A stretch of DNA of 64,000 nucleotides from Desmonostoc muscorum LEGE 12446 (GTDB lineage Bacteria > Cyanobacteriota > Cyanobacteriia > Cyanobacteriales > Nostocaceae), in contig NZ_JADEXS020000001.1 of assembly GCF_015207005.2 (NCBI RefSeq), positions 8,331,001 to 8,395,000 of the forward strand, written 5' to 3'. Under the pieces are notes generated by a model. The model did no database searches and had not been told where the DNA came from. It was given only the letters and a program-made list of their open reading frames with translations. The number at the start of each line of letters is the position of its first letter. The stretch's first letter is position 1. The translations under genes were made by a program, and so were the position numbers. Positions 53,073-62,252 of the stretch are shown piece by piece.

Positions 53073-53996
53073 CATCTTGTGAGGTTTTGAATTAAGGTAC
53101 TCCTCAGCATCTAAAATCCAATACTAATGGCGTATTCCAGCAACCTCACTGATGCAGAATGGGAAATTTTTGAACCCTTATTGCAAGAGATATTACCGAC
53201 TAAGAAGCAGACTCGACCGACCAACTGGCCAAAGCGAGATATCTTCAATGGAATTCTCTATCAACTAAAAAATGGATGCAATTGGCAAGACTTACCTAAA
53301 GACCTCCCCCCTTATTCCACTGTATATTGGCACTACAAACAGTGGCGAGCAGCCGGGGTATTTGAGGAACTGATGAGTGTCTTACATGGACAAGTGCGTG
53401 AACAGGTAAAAAAAAAACCGCACTGGACGACATTGATCATCATTGACTCCCAAGCAGTGAAAAATACCTGCAACGCCAGTGTGGAGTCGAAAGGTTTTTG
53501 CTTCTACAAAGCCACCAACGGTATTAAAAGGCATTTGGCTATTGACACCCTTGGGTTTCCCTTTTTTACGCTCTGTACTCGCGCCAATGTCTCGGATGAT
53601 GCCGGATTAATTGAGATGTTTACTCTCAACATCGACTACTTCAAGTCAAAACCTATCGATATTCCCAAGATTACTATCCTGCTAGATCATGGGTATCACC
53701 CAGAATATTTGACTCAGGAGTTAGAGCGAATTTACCCAGAGATCATGACCAAAATTCAGTTTCAACTTTCTACGAAACCCTCAAAACAAGAGAAAGCGGC
53801 ACAAGGAAAATCTGGATTTGTTCCGGCAATAGCTAGATGGGTGATCGAACGCTCCAATGCTTGGATGGAGCGCTGTAAAATTCTGGTTAAGAACTTTGAA
53901 CGAACCCTGGTTAGTGCCACTGCCAAACTCAATATCTGCTTCATCAGGCTAATGATTAAGAGGCTTGCAGCACCTTCTTAGATGTCAAATGGGTTC
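53061..53996. mobile_element. IS5-family insertion sequence
   Basis: 936 bp. Inverted ends GAACCCATTTGACATCT (53061-53077) and the exact complement (53980-53996), flanked by TATA on both sides (53057-53060, 53997-54000). A 4-bp target duplication restores the host frame, whereas a 2-bp one would not. One transposase gene. The identical ends suggest a recent insertion. Confidence 0.95.
53127..53981 (+). CDS. IS5-family transposase
   Basis: A 284-residue DDE transposase. N-terminal LTDAEWEIFEPLL, RDIFNGILYQLKNGCNWQDL and LPPYSTVYWHYKQW are typical of IS5 (IS427/IS1031-like) enzymes. Catalytic residues: IIDSQAVKN (Asp), ILLDHGYH (Asp) and RWVIERSNAWMERCKIL (Glu). Full length and uninterrupted, so probably functional. 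The product would be made from an IS internal promoter. Confidence 0.93.
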   Translation: MAYSSNLTDAEWEIFEPLLQEILPTKKQTRPTNWPKRDIFNGILYQLKNGCNWQDLPKDLPPYSTVYWHYKQWRAAGVFEELMSVLHGQVREQVKKKPHWTTLIIIDSQAVKNTCNASVESKGFCFYKATNGIKRHLAIDTLGFPFFTLCTRANVSDDAGLIEMFTLNIDYFKSKPIDIPKITILLDHGYHPEYLTQELERIYPEIMTKIQFQLSTKPSKQEKAAQGKSGFVPAIARWVIERSNAWMERCKILVKNFERTLVSATAKLNICFIRLMIKRLAAPS

Positions 53997-54000
53997 TATA

Positions 54001-54156
54001 AAGCAAGGGGGACAAATTCCAGCGATCGCTCTCACTGCTTTTGCTGAAGCCAAAAATGAGCAACGTATTTTAAAAGCAGGGTTTCAACTTTTTATTGCCA
54101 AGCCAATTGAACCAATGGAACTTGTGGACAAGATCATTGAGGTATTAAAAACTTGA
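54001..54156 (+). pseudogene. Displaced 3' end of the hybrid histidine kinase receiver domain
   Basis: KQGGQIPAIALTAFAEAKN and FIAKPIEPMELVDKI are the last part of a response-regulator receiver (ALTA switch Thr and conserved Lys in AKP). It joins in frame to codon 848 of the kinase when the IS is removed. Confidence 0.88.
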
Positions 54157-54384
54157 TCAACAGTATAGCAATCACCTGACGGCATTCGTGGTGAGTTAAC
54201 TGAAACTCACGGTTATTGCAGCGAATGGTAATGTGATAACAGTATCCTGGTTTGATCTCACGGGGTTTTCTGGACATCTTTCAGCTAGCGAGTGAGGTAT
54301 TCTTGCTTGAATACCCCACTTATTACCTTACTATTCCTGTCAAATATCGCCTGACTAGCATGGTAGTATTTGGCGGGGGAAGTC

Positions 54385-54618
54385 ATGGTGTGTAAGATGG
54401 CAATAGAACTGTATCCATCATCCTTTCGTTGCGACTGTGGGCATCAATCGGATTTCTTTGAGAATACCGTCTCTGATATGAAAAACATGAGCATCCGTAA
54501 ACGAGTCACTTTAGGAGACTCTGAAGATAACGAACACAGAATTGTTTTTTTCAAGAGTAAGGCAATAGAGATTATTTGTCCCCAACTCGGAACCTGCACA
54601 ATAACCGACTCACAGTAA
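54385..54618 (+). CDS. Small conserved-type protein with a CxCGH motif
   Basis: About 77 residues: YPSSFRCDCGHQSDFFENTV, MKNMSIRKRVTLGDSED and EHRIVFFKSKAIEIICPQLG. The Cys-x-Cys-Gly-His segment plus a later Cys-Pro could bind a metal. I have no function for it, but the composition and repeated motif types look like a genuine small cyanobacterial protein. ATG 54385 has GGGGGAAG just upstream; ATG 54397 is an alternative. Confidence 0.55.
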   Translation: MVCKMAIELYPSSFRCDCGHQSDFFENTVSDMKNMSIRKRVTLGDSEDNEHRIVFFKSKAIEIICPQLGTCTITDSQ

Positions 54619-54712
54619 CGGGCTTTAGAGATGAGTCACCACGCCTCACTGTCAGAACTCGATGCCCTCTTCGCCTCCCTCCACCATTGAGCCTTGAGAT
54701 GATAATTGTAAG

Positions 54713-56026
54713 ATGAGTGCTATGCTGACAGAATTTACCCTCGCCAGCTTCAAAAGCTACAGTACAAGCCGATTGCCCCTTGGGTCGCTGACAGTACTAA
54801 TAGGTGCAAACGCCGCAGGTAAAAGTAATGCCCTTGAAGGTCTGCGCTTTCTGTCATGGCTAGCACAAGGGCAAAAACTCTCCAGCATTCAATATGCAGT
54901 AAATAGTGCAGAGCGCGTTGTACGCGGTCGAGTAAATGATTTGTGCCATAGAGGAGAGTCAAATTTTACCATTGGTTGCTATTTGGACTCAACACAGTGG
55001 AATAAACTCGATATAACCCTCAATGTGCGTGACGGAGAACTGCACATTAGTAGTGAGCGGATCATTGGCTCGACAAGTCAACTTCCACTATATGACCTAG
55101 ATCAACCCTCTCAAGGAGCAGGGACAGATGTTGGTGTCGCATATAACAACTTTACAAGGGGAAAAAATAAACCACGAGTAACGTGCAGCGATCAAATGGC
55201 TATATTCGTGCAATTAGATAGCCCTGCCCGTTTTGATGCAAAATACCCCAAATCTCAAAAGACTATTCCTGAGACTGTCCGCGAATATCAACGAGTCTTA
55301 AAGAATATCTTATTTCTAGATCCCGTCCCCGCCAAAATGCGCGAATACAGCTTCAAATCCGATAAGCGATTACAAGAAGATGGTACAAATCTTTCTAGTG
55401 TTTTATTTCGCTTGTGGGAAAACAACCCCGACAATCAACAGGCAATTCTGAACTTTATCCAAAGTCTACCAGAACAGGCTATAGATGGGCTAGATTTTCT
55501 TTTCGGTCCACGGGATGAAGTCATGGTGCGGCTAGCGGAAACCTTTGGTAATAACCGTCGCTATTGTGAGGCAGCATTATTATCCGATGGCACTTTGCGG
55601 GTATTGGCTATAACTGCTGCTATGCTATCGGCACCCGTTGGTAGTTTAGTCGTCATCGAGGAAATTGACAACGGTGTTCATCCTAACCGTGCCAAGCATT
55701 TACTCACCAGTATCCGCGATATTGCCGAGCAGAGGAAGTTACGAGTGCTGCTTTCTACCCACAACCCAGCCCTAATGGATGCCTTACCCGATGCGGCTCT
55801 CGGTGATGTAGTGTTTTGTTTCCGAGATCCAGAGTCAGGAGATAGCCGCCTTGTACGGCTTGGGGATATGTACGATTTCCCAAGTCTGATATCTCAGGGG
55901 CCGCTCGGTCAACTGGTAACTGCTGGGGTAGTAGATCGGTTCGTTAAATCGCCGCACACACCTGAAGACAGAAAACAGCAAGCTATGGAATGGCTGTCTC
56001 GTTTGCAGGAGTACGGCAATGAGTAG
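54713..56026 (+). CDS. ABC/SMC-type AAA ATPase (AAA_21-like), first gene of a two-gene operon
   Basis: A 437-residue RecF/OLD-like ATPase. Walker A GANAAGKSN (31-39), an insert with coiled segments, signature-like LLSDGTLRVLAI, Walker B VVIEEIDNGVHP (Glu316/Glu317, Asp319) and H-loop LLSTHNPALMDA. ATPases of this class head several phage-defence and toxin-antitoxin systems, where ATP hydrolysis or a sensor controls a partner nuclease. The next gene overlaps by 8 bases and encodes a PIN-like nuclease, so the two are translationally coupled. No known system name can be assigned from sequence alone. Confidence 0.9.
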   Translation: MSAMLTEFTLASFKSYSTSRLPLGSLTVLIGANAAGKSNALEGLRFLSWLAQGQKLSSIQYAVNSAERVVRGRVNDLCHRGESNFTIGCYLDSTQWNKLDITLNVRDGELHISSERIIGSTSQLPLYDLDQPSQGAGTDVGVAYNNFTRGKNKPRVTCSDQMAIFVQLDSPARFDAKYPKSQKTIPETVREYQRVLKNILFLDPVPAKMREYSFKSDKRLQEDGTNLSSVLFRLWENNPDNQQAILNFIQSLPEQAIDGLDFLFGPRDEVMVRLAETFGNNRRYCEAALLSDGTLRVLAITAAMLSAPVGSLVVIEEIDNGVHPNRAKHLLTSIRDIAEQRKLRVLLSTHNPALMDALPDAALGDVVFCFRDPESGDSRLVRLGDMYDFPSLISQGPLGQLVTAGVVDRFVKSPHTPEDRKQQAMEWLSRLQEYGNE

Positions 56027-56501
56027 TATCTGCCTGATAGATACCAGCATATTCCTCGAAATACTTAACGTCCCCAACTATAATCAGCATAGAGCATTAG
56101 TCCTCCAAGATTATCAGACTTATTTTCAATCTGGCTGTACTTTTTTGTTGCCTATGGCGACGATCCTCGAAACAGGCAACCACATTGCCCAAAACGGCGA
56201 TGGCACAATGCGAAGGAAAACTGCCCTACGTTTTGTTAAAGAAGTTAAAGAGGCATTCACAGGCGTAGCTCCCTGGAGACCTACTACATTCCCAAACACG
56301 GCAGAGATATTGGAGTGGATTGACCAGTTCCCGGATCTGGCTGGCAAAAACAAAGCTCCTAATAAGCAAGAAGGAACCAGTTTCGGTGATTTTAGCATCA
56401 TTCAGGAATTTCATAAGTCCTGTAATCTCTTTCAAATGAGTGAAGTGTTTATCTGGTCGCTAGACAGCGATTTACAGAATTATCACCAAAGGGGAAAATG
56501 A
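56019..56501 (+). CDS. PIN-like nuclease, partner of the upstream ATPase
   Basis: A 160-residue protein with the acidic quartet of PIN-domain ribonucleases: Asp8 (CLIDTSIFLEIL), Glu in LPMATILETGNHI, Asp in SFGDFSIIQEF and Asp in IWSLDSDLQNY. PIN nucleases are metal-dependent RNases and common toxins. The ATG overlaps the end of the ATPase gene. No small antitoxin gene is visible, so the ATPase may be the controlling partner. The fold assignment rests on motif spacing, not on overall similarity. Confidence 0.8.
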   Translation: MSSICLIDTSIFLEILNVPNYNQHRALVLQDYQTYFQSGCTFLLPMATILETGNHIAQNGDGTMRRKTALRFVKEVKEAFTGVAPWRPTTFPNTAEILEWIDQFPDLAGKNKAPNKQEGTSFGDFSIIQEFHKSCNLFQMSEVFIWSLDSDLQNYHQRGK

Positions 56502-56749
56502 CAATACTTAGCATCAGCATCGAGATTAGGGCGAACGCATATTGTCATTAAGAAGCCGGTGTTATCAACAAATTCTCAAATAATCGCATTAAGCAATGCT
56601 AACTGACTTATCACTCAGTTAGCTTTTTGACCGTCGCTATCTCCCTGCTTCAAAATTATTGCATTAATTAATTTTTCTATTTTCAAATTCTGAATTATCT
56701 GAATTTAGTAAAAAGAAATGTATTTTAACCAGTGCATAATGCATAACCT
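56502..56749. other. Convergent intergenic region
   Basis: No gene. It contains AAGCAATGCTAACTGACTTA and TCACTCAGTTAGCTTTTTGA; TAACTGA and TCAGTTA (56599-56621) can form a hairpin followed by TTTTT, a plausible terminator for the ATPase-PIN operon. Confidence 0.45.
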
Positions 56750-57622
56750 CTAGCGTTGCTGTCCTAGTCTGAGTAGACGGTCATTTAAGGCGATTCTTCC
56801 TAATTCAGAAATAACCTCAACTGGAACACCAACAGATGTAGCTGCTTCTGGGATTGTTACTCTGGTATTTCGCAACAGGTCTAAAACTTGCTGCATTTTA
56901 AGAACAACTGGATCGCTTTTGTTGGTGTAACCCCGATTAATAGCAATTTTCAGCCCGGTTTCAATATCATCTACTCTAGCTCTGCGATTTTTATCTATCA
57001 ATAGTGTCTGCTGACCAGCAATTACGCTACTTCCAGAAGCCGCTCCGTATCTTGGCGCTCCGTATCTTGGCGCAGTGCCGGAGGCAATGCCTTCTCTACG
57101 AGAGGCTCCGCCAACGGCAACGTCTTCTGGTGCGTCCGCTACGCGTAGCTTGCTTCCCTGTAGGGGTACGACGATCGCATTTGCAATCTGAATACCAATA
57201 TAACCAGTGTTTCTACGCACTGGAACGATATCGAAGTTGTAGAGTCGTTTTTGTCCCGTTTTGTCTACAGTTTGGACAAGTAAGTTAGTAATGGCAGTAG
57301 TGGTAGCCCCTGGAAACTTTAGCGGTTGGATTGGCCTCAGAAAAATGGTTGTAGCACGTCCGCTTTTTAAATCTGTATCTGTGGTGTAGACCAGTCGTGA
57401 AGGGTCTGCTACCAAAATATAGGCGATCGCCTCGTCGGTTTGAGTGAAGCTAATGGGCGTAGCACGTCCTGGAGTAACTTGAACCTGAATCCTATTGCTT
57501 GCAGCCATATCCCGTTCAATCAAGCGATATGCAGAAGTTTGTGCTTGTGCCTGTACAAAAGGTATCGTCACCCCAAATAGTATTGTGGTGCTAGCAATAA
57601 CAAGAGTGGCAAATTGTTTCAT
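56750..57622 (-). CDS. Exported VirB9/TraK-like conjugation protein
   Basis: A 290-residue protein with a signal peptide (MKQFATLVIASTTILFG..AQAQ). The core YILVADPSRLVYTTDTD and FLRPIQPLKF then TNLLVQTVDKTG suggest the beta-rich VirB9/TraK/TrbG type, which forms the outer part of type IV secretion channels. It is the last gene of a minus-strand cluster in the order VirB4, 5, 6, 8, 10, 9. A dispersed repeat is inserted in frame (57058-57175). The family name is inferred from pattern and gene order. Confidence 0.65.
   Translation of the reverse strand: MKQFATLVIASTTILFGVTIPFVQAQAQTSAYRLIERDMAASNRIQVQVTPGRATPISFTQTDEAIAYILVADPSRLVYTTDTDLKSGRATTIFLRPIQPLKFPGATTTAITNLLVQTVDKTGQKRLYNFDIVPVRRNTGYIGIQIANAIVVPLQGSKLRVADAPEDVAVGGASRREGIASGTAPRYGAPRYGAASGSSVIAGQQTLLIDKNRRARVDDIETGLKIAINRGYTNKSDPVVLKMQQVLDLLRNTRVTIPEAATSVGVPVEVISELGRIALNDRLLRLGQQR
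57058..57175. repeat. Dispersed repeat read in frame inside the VirB9-like gene
   Basis: On the minus strand the gene reads PLQGSKLRVADAPEDVAVG, GASRREGIASGTAP and APRYGAPRYG. The DNA matches the element inside the SDR remnant (ACCCCTACAGGGAAGCAAGC plus TACGCGTAGCG). It adds about 40 residues of low-complexity sequence, including a 15-bp duplication. Confidence 0.8.
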
Positions 57623-57795
57623 ACCAATGAAAGAATTTTGGACTAGAAGTTTTGACTTATAAACTGTTCTAGTAATCTCAAAAATTAAGTTGTAGAACGT
57701 TCAGTTTGTATCTATTCAATAGCCAGGATGCTGTAGATAACTTGACTTCAATCTGTTTGAATTTTAAATTGCTGGCTACTTATACCAAATTGGTA

Positions 57796-59430
57796 TCATC
57801 GTTCAACTTTCAAAAAACTATTGACGACAACCGAGACTTCTGTACCTTCAGGTAAAAACTGGATATTTGGACGTTCTAGTAATTCTTGCACTGCTTGGTC
57901 AGAGCGTCTAGACAGACGTTCACTGACTGGACTAAAAAAGCCTTCCAACGCCGCCGCCCAAATCTGAGGATTAGAGTTACTAGTAATAGTACTTTGGTTA
58001 AAAGTGCCATTAGAAACAACAGTGCTAGATTGAGCGCGGGGCTGATTCACTATGCTTCCCACCTTACCCAAACTACTGAGTAATCCAACTAATAAATCTT
58101 GTTGGGCAATATCTGTCCCCACATCATTCAGCTTTTTAGCAATTAACGGTTGCTGTCCTCGACCGCGAATTAACAAAGTCTCAGCCGGAATAGTTTCCTG
58201 TTTGACTGTGCCTTGGAAGTCAGGGTAAATAAGCGCGATCGCACTAGCAGATACTAAGTTATTCTTTTTACCTACTGCCACTGTTTTCGTTACTAAAACA
58301 GTACCAGCCGGGAGTGCCACCGTGCCATCTGTGGCTGTGAGAGGTTTGGTTAACTCGATAGCAAAGCGATCGCTGGGATTATTCCCTCCCTGATCCCAAA
58401 TCATCGGCATAATAATTCTACCTGGGGCAGATGTACCCAGTGCTACCTCTTTAGTTTCATCTACATTGAGATTGGTTGTAGCTACAGGGGTGCGATTGAG
58501 GATACCTACCATTCCTGGAGTCAAGTTATCAGTTTTACTGTCAGTGCTTCTGGAGCCAATTAAAACTGTTTGAATACCAGGGTCTTCGGGAGTGGAAATG
58601 GATGCCCTAGCTGTTGGTTTCAAGCTTGTTGGAGTTTGAGTCTTTACAGCAACTTCTGACTGAGTTTCAGCTACTTTAGAGTTATCGATTTGCGACTGTC
58701 CCAGGCTAGCTAGTTGGCTCCACTGCTGGAAAGGATCGACATTACTTTCAGGCTGTCGTATTGGTGTTGAAGCTTGATAATTTACAGGATTTGGAGAAAT
58801 ATACCGCACTACTGGGGGCGCAGGTTGAGAAATTCTTACAGGAGTTATTGGTGTTATGCGCGATGTAGGAGTTGTGCGCGGTGAAAAAGTCTGAGGAGGT
58901 TGAGATGGCTTTGGTTTAGGTTTATTTTGTAGGGTTGGATTTGGGGATTTAGCAGCAACAGGTTCCACTTTAAGTTGTTGCCGTTGGTCTTGAAAGGCTA
59001 ATCTGCTTTTCAGTTCGGCAGATTCATCTAAAACTGGTTCGCCTTTTGGAGATGTAGTAGGAGTTTGAACTACTTGTTTGACAGGAGGTTTCGGTTGGAG
59101 AAATCCAAACCAGATCAGTGCTACAGAGCCAATAACGATTCCCACTAAGGCAACTACTGAACCTAGTCGAACACTGGGTTTTTCTGCTAACGGTCGCTCT
59201 ACTGCTCCTTCTGCATCTTGTTTCAAGCGATATTCTTCGGAAATGAGGTGATTTGCGGTGGGGTTATAACCTGCCAACAACTGCTCCTCTTCAGGGCTGA
59301 TATCATCATCAGCGACCAAAGTGGCTTGGGTAGAGCGATGATTGCCGTTAGTAATGTTGAATTCCGACGAAAAATCAGCAGAGTTCTCGTTTAGGTAGTC
59401 AAATTCATGATTTTGATTTGAATTGGTCAT
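57796..59430 (-). CDS. VirB10/TrbI-like conjugation protein
   Basis: A 544-residue inner-membrane-anchored protein. A cytoplasmic N-terminus is followed by one membrane segment (about 95-115, VVALVGIVIGSVALIWFGF) and a long Pro/Thr/Gln-rich periplasmic linker. The C-terminal beta-barrel-type domain contains DRFAIELTKPLTATDG, VALPAGTVLVTKTV and, near the end, PEGTEVSVVVNSFL. This layout is that of VirB10/TraB/TrbI channel proteins. It follows the VirB8-like gene by 17 bases. Confidence 0.75.
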   Translation of the reverse strand: MTNSNQNHEFDYLNENSADFSSEFNITNGNHRSTQATLVADDDISPEEEQLLAGYNPTANHLISEEYRLKQDAEGAVERPLAEKPSVRLGSVVALVGIVIGSVALIWFGFLQPKPPVKQVVQTPTTSPKGEPVLDESAELKSRLAFQDQRQQLKVEPVAAKSPNPTLQNKPKPKPSQPPQTFSPRTTPTSRITPITPVRISQPAPPVVRYISPNPVNYQASTPIRQPESNVDPFQQWSQLASLGQSQIDNSKVAETQSEVAVKTQTPTSLKPTARASISTPEDPGIQTVLIGSRSTDSKTDNLTPGMVGILNRTPVATTNLNVDETKEVALGTSAPGRIIMPMIWDQGGNNPSDRFAIELTKPLTATDGTVALPAGTVLVTKTVAVGKKNNLVSASAIALIYPDFQGTVKQETIPAETLLIRGRGQQPLIAKKLNDVGTDIAQQDLLVGLLSSLGKVGSIVNQPRAQSSTVVSNGTFNQSTITSNSNPQIWAAALEGFFSPVSERLSRRSDQAVQELLERPNIQFLPEGTEVSVVVNSFLKVER

Positions 59431-59447
59431 AATTCTACCTTTTTCTT

Positions 59448-60179
59448 TTAGCGTCGTTGCTGAGAATTGAACTCAACCATCTTGGTAATTTGCAGTCCAG
59501 ACGAGCGCACTTCATAAATTTTCTGTTCTACCAGGGGGGCATCTTTACCTAAAGGAGATCGGGGAATCTCCACTGCTTGGACGGTAAAGGTGCGGTTAAA
59601 AGGAATACGCTCATCTCTACCAGTAGTTCGGTCAACTAAGATACGGGTAGCAATCATGTCTATTTCCCATTCCCCAGGTCGTACTGCTCTTGGTTCTGAC
59701 AGATAGGAAATAATAGTGGTGCTACGCAGCTGACCTGAAAAGAAGCTGGTAGGAACTAATTCGGCAATCTTCGGTAGAGAAGCTTTGGCAAATTCCGGTT
59801 CTAGTAGCAGGGACGCAAACCAAGTATTTGTAGGAATGCGCCCATTTCTACCAACTTGAATGCCTTGGTCTGGTTGATTACTGCCAGTGAGTTTGTCATC
59901 CCAATTAAATGTTAGGGTTGTCCAATCACTAACTACCTTTTGAATTACAGCTGGATAGCGCCAATTGCGGTCTTGCTCAGAAATGTAGATTGTCTCGCCA
60001 TTTACCAACTGGGCAAAGGTCGTCTTGCGATCGGCAATTTTATTGACCCTGAAAGCGGTGAATAGAGTCAACAAAAATATCAGACCGTTAAATGCAGTTA
60101 GGCAGATAAAGCAAACAGCTAGAAGGTTTTTGGCTTCTGGAAGCAATGGAGCTTGAAGTCGTTTAATTTGCAGAGTCAT
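59448..60179 (-). CDS. VirB8/TraE-like conjugation protein
   Basis: A 243-residue bitopic protein: a short N-terminus, one membrane segment (about 18-42, LLAVCFICLTAFNGLIF), then a periplasmic domain. Length and topology fit VirB8/TraE, an assembly factor of type IV secretion inner-membrane complexes. The assignment also rests on position between VirB6-like and VirB10-like genes. Confidence 0.65.
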   Translation of the reverse strand: MTLQIKRLQAPLLPEAKNLLAVCFICLTAFNGLIFLLTLFTAFRVNKIADRKTTFAQLVNGETIYISEQDRNWRYPAVIQKVVSDWTTLTFNWDDKLTGSNQPDQGIQVGRNGRIPTNTWFASLLLEPEFAKASLPKIAELVPTSFFSGQLRSTTIISYLSEPRAVRPGEWEIDMIATRILVDRTTGRDERIPFNRTFTVQAVEIPRSPLGKDAPLVEQKIYEVRSSGLQITKMVEFNSQQRR

Positions 60180-60264
60180 ACCAAATTGGCATAAGTAGTA
60201 TTGTTTGAAAATCCACCGAACAGCCTTGTGTTAAAGGTTTGTAATCTAAAATCCAAAATTGGTA

Positions 60265-61398
60265 TTACCCCCTGCGGAGTAAAGCAATACTGGTAGCAGT
60301 TCCAATGGCACTGCTAAAAATATCGATTAAACCTTTGACATTGGCAGAAATGCCGTTATAGATTGCCATTCCCCCACCTCCAGCTATCAATACCGCCAAA
60401 ACTGGTGCAAAGATGCTCAGGAAACATAAAAATGCTACATCAGATGCTAATTCAGCACCCGACTTCACCAGGACGACGGCTGCTAAACCTACTAAAATGT
60501 TGTAACCAAGTTGAACGCCAAACAAGGAAATAAACCCTGTCAGCCATGCCCAAATAGGACGACCTTGTAATGGCAGCAAAGATAAACCAACTGCGATCGG
60601 CGCAAATAATGCCGTTAGCAACAGAGCAGCTTCCAAGATGTTTACAAAGCCCCATTGCAGGGCATACAGGATAAAACGAATGATGGGGATGGCAGTATCT
60701 CGAAACACACTACCTGGATCATTGGCAAACTGAACAGCAGTACCGATTTGACCAGGCAAAGTTCTATTCCAGAGAAAACTAGCAAAATCTCGTAGTGGTT
60801 GGAGTGGAGATTTAGCTTGCTCTTCAGCTTTGGTAACAATTGCCTGTGCCTGGGCTTGCTTTGAGTTCCAGCATTCAACTAACTCTGTACCGACTTTTCC
60901 TTGACATTCGCTATAGAGGTTTTCTAGCTGTTGTCTAGCGATACTGCTAATTGCCACATTGGTAATAGCATCTCGAAATGTTAGTTCACCAACTTGAAGT
61001 TGAAGGACGCTTTGCACTTGGTTGTAAGCGAAGCCTCGGATAACAGTAATTGTCTTCGCCAGCATATTGCCGTTGGCCCCCAAGAAAATCATAATCACGA
61101 AGGGCCAAACAAAGATTGATGCCAGTTCTGACCATGATTGCTTTTCAATGATTTCCTTGCCAGTGGTTAGCGCCACAAATAAGATGCTGGCGGCTCCCAA
61201 GGTGATGCCCAATTTAATCAAGCCAATCCATAATGCTGAACCGAGCGGATCTAAAGTAACTAGCCACACGGTATTCCACGACTCAACTGTGGCGCGAGAA
61301 AGTTCTAAAGAACTGGAGATAATTTCTAGGGCATCGGATTCTCCGCCTGTTACTGGAAATGATTGAGCAATAATGTGCATCATGAGTGTTGAAATCAA
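60265..61398 (-). CDS. VirB6/TrbL-like polytopic membrane protein
   Basis: A 377-residue protein with about six membrane segments: ALWIGLIKLGITLGAASIL, IFVWPFVIMIFLGA, a central soluble loop with two Cys, FILYALQWGFVNILEAALLLTAL, WLTGFISLFGVQLGYNI and FLCFLSIFAPVLAVLIAGGG. This fits VirB6-type channel proteins. Its start codon lies 2 bases after the stop of the preceding gene, so the two are in one operon. Confidence 0.7.
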   Translation of the reverse strand: MISTLMMHIIAQSFPVTGGESDALEIISSSLELSRATVESWNTVWLVTLDPLGSALWIGLIKLGITLGAASILFVALTTGKEIIEKQSWSELASIFVWPFVIMIFLGANGNMLAKTITVIRGFAYNQVQSVLQLQVGELTFRDAITNVAISSIARQQLENLYSECQGKVGTELVECWNSKQAQAQAIVTKAEEQAKSPLQPLRDFASFLWNRTLPGQIGTAVQFANDPGSVFRDTAIPIIRFILYALQWGFVNILEAALLLTALFAPIAVGLSLLPLQGRPIWAWLTGFISLFGVQLGYNILVGLAAVVLVKSGAELASDVAFLCFLSIFAPVLAVLIAGGGGMAIYNGISANVKGLIDIFSSAIGTATSIALLRRG

Positions 61399-61400
61399 AG

Positions 61401-62219
61401 CTACTGCTTGTCAGAACCAAGGGTAATGCCACCAGGCATGATCAATAAGCCCGCCTGTTGAGTGGCAGCATTGCCTGCGGCAACACTTTTACGGCGATCG
61501 GCAGTATTGATGGCTGAAAGTTCCTTGGCTGTTTGAGCGGTTAAGGTGTTACTCAATGCCCTGTCAATGCGTGCTTGCTGGGCTTCAATAAGCATTCGCT
61601 CGTTGACGCGACTGGTAATGGCAGTCTGTTGGGATAGGTTTTGCAAAATCTGTTGGGTGACATCTAAACTTTGGGATTCCTCACCCAAGCTGACGCTTTC
61701 TTGAGTATCTTGTTGAGTAGCTTGCTTAATTTGAGCCATCTGACTTTGGGCTGTTTGGCTCAAAGTAGCCTGATTAGCGATCTCTGTGGCAACTGTTCTA
61801 GTAGCATATTTACCAAGGTCTTCACGGATACCATAAGAGCTTTGACCATTGGTTTTGTTCTCCAAAGTTTCAGACAGCACGGCACCAGGATCGTTGTTGG
61901 CTGAACCGTTCATGATTCCTGCCAAAACTTTGTTTAAATCTGGAATTTGAATTGCACCCAAGGCAGAATTGAGCAAATTGCCAAGAGGATTAAATAGGTC
62001 ATTTTGAGCGAAATTTTTGACATCTCCCACAAAATCATTGATTTGAGATGTTGTGTCTGAGGTGAAAATACTACTACCAGTAGTTTTGTTACTAACAGCA
62101 GCAGCTACTGGATCTCGACCGTTGTCTTGAGTACTGGCAAGGGCTGGACTGGCGATAGAACCAAGTGACAAAATTAGAATCGGTGCTATCAATCTGATAA
62201 AGGTAAGTTTAGATTTCAT
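61401..62219 (-). CDS. Exported VirB5/TrbJ-like protein
   Basis: A 272-residue protein with a signal peptide (MKSKLTFIRLIAPILILSLG..SPALAS) and a mainly helical, Gln/Ala-rich mature part (LSQTAQSQMAQIKQATQ, QQARIDRALSNTLTAQT). Secreted helical proteins of this size in this position are typically VirB5/TrbJ-like minor pilus components. No strong motif exists for the family. Confidence 0.6.
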   Translation of the reverse strand: MKSKLTFIRLIAPILILSLGSIASPALASTQDNGRDPVAAAVSNKTTGSSIFTSDTTSQINDFVGDVKNFAQNDLFNPLGNLLNSALGAIQIPDLNKVLAGIMNGSANNDPGAVLSETLENKTNGQSSYGIREDLGKYATRTVATEIANQATLSQTAQSQMAQIKQATQQDTQESVSLGEESQSLDVTQQILQNLSQQTAITSRVNERMLIEAQQARIDRALSNTLTAQTAKELSAINTADRRKSVAAGNAATQQAGLLIMPGGITLGSDKQ

Positions 62220-62252
62220 GATTCACCTTCCTTAATGCAGTTTTTAGATATA

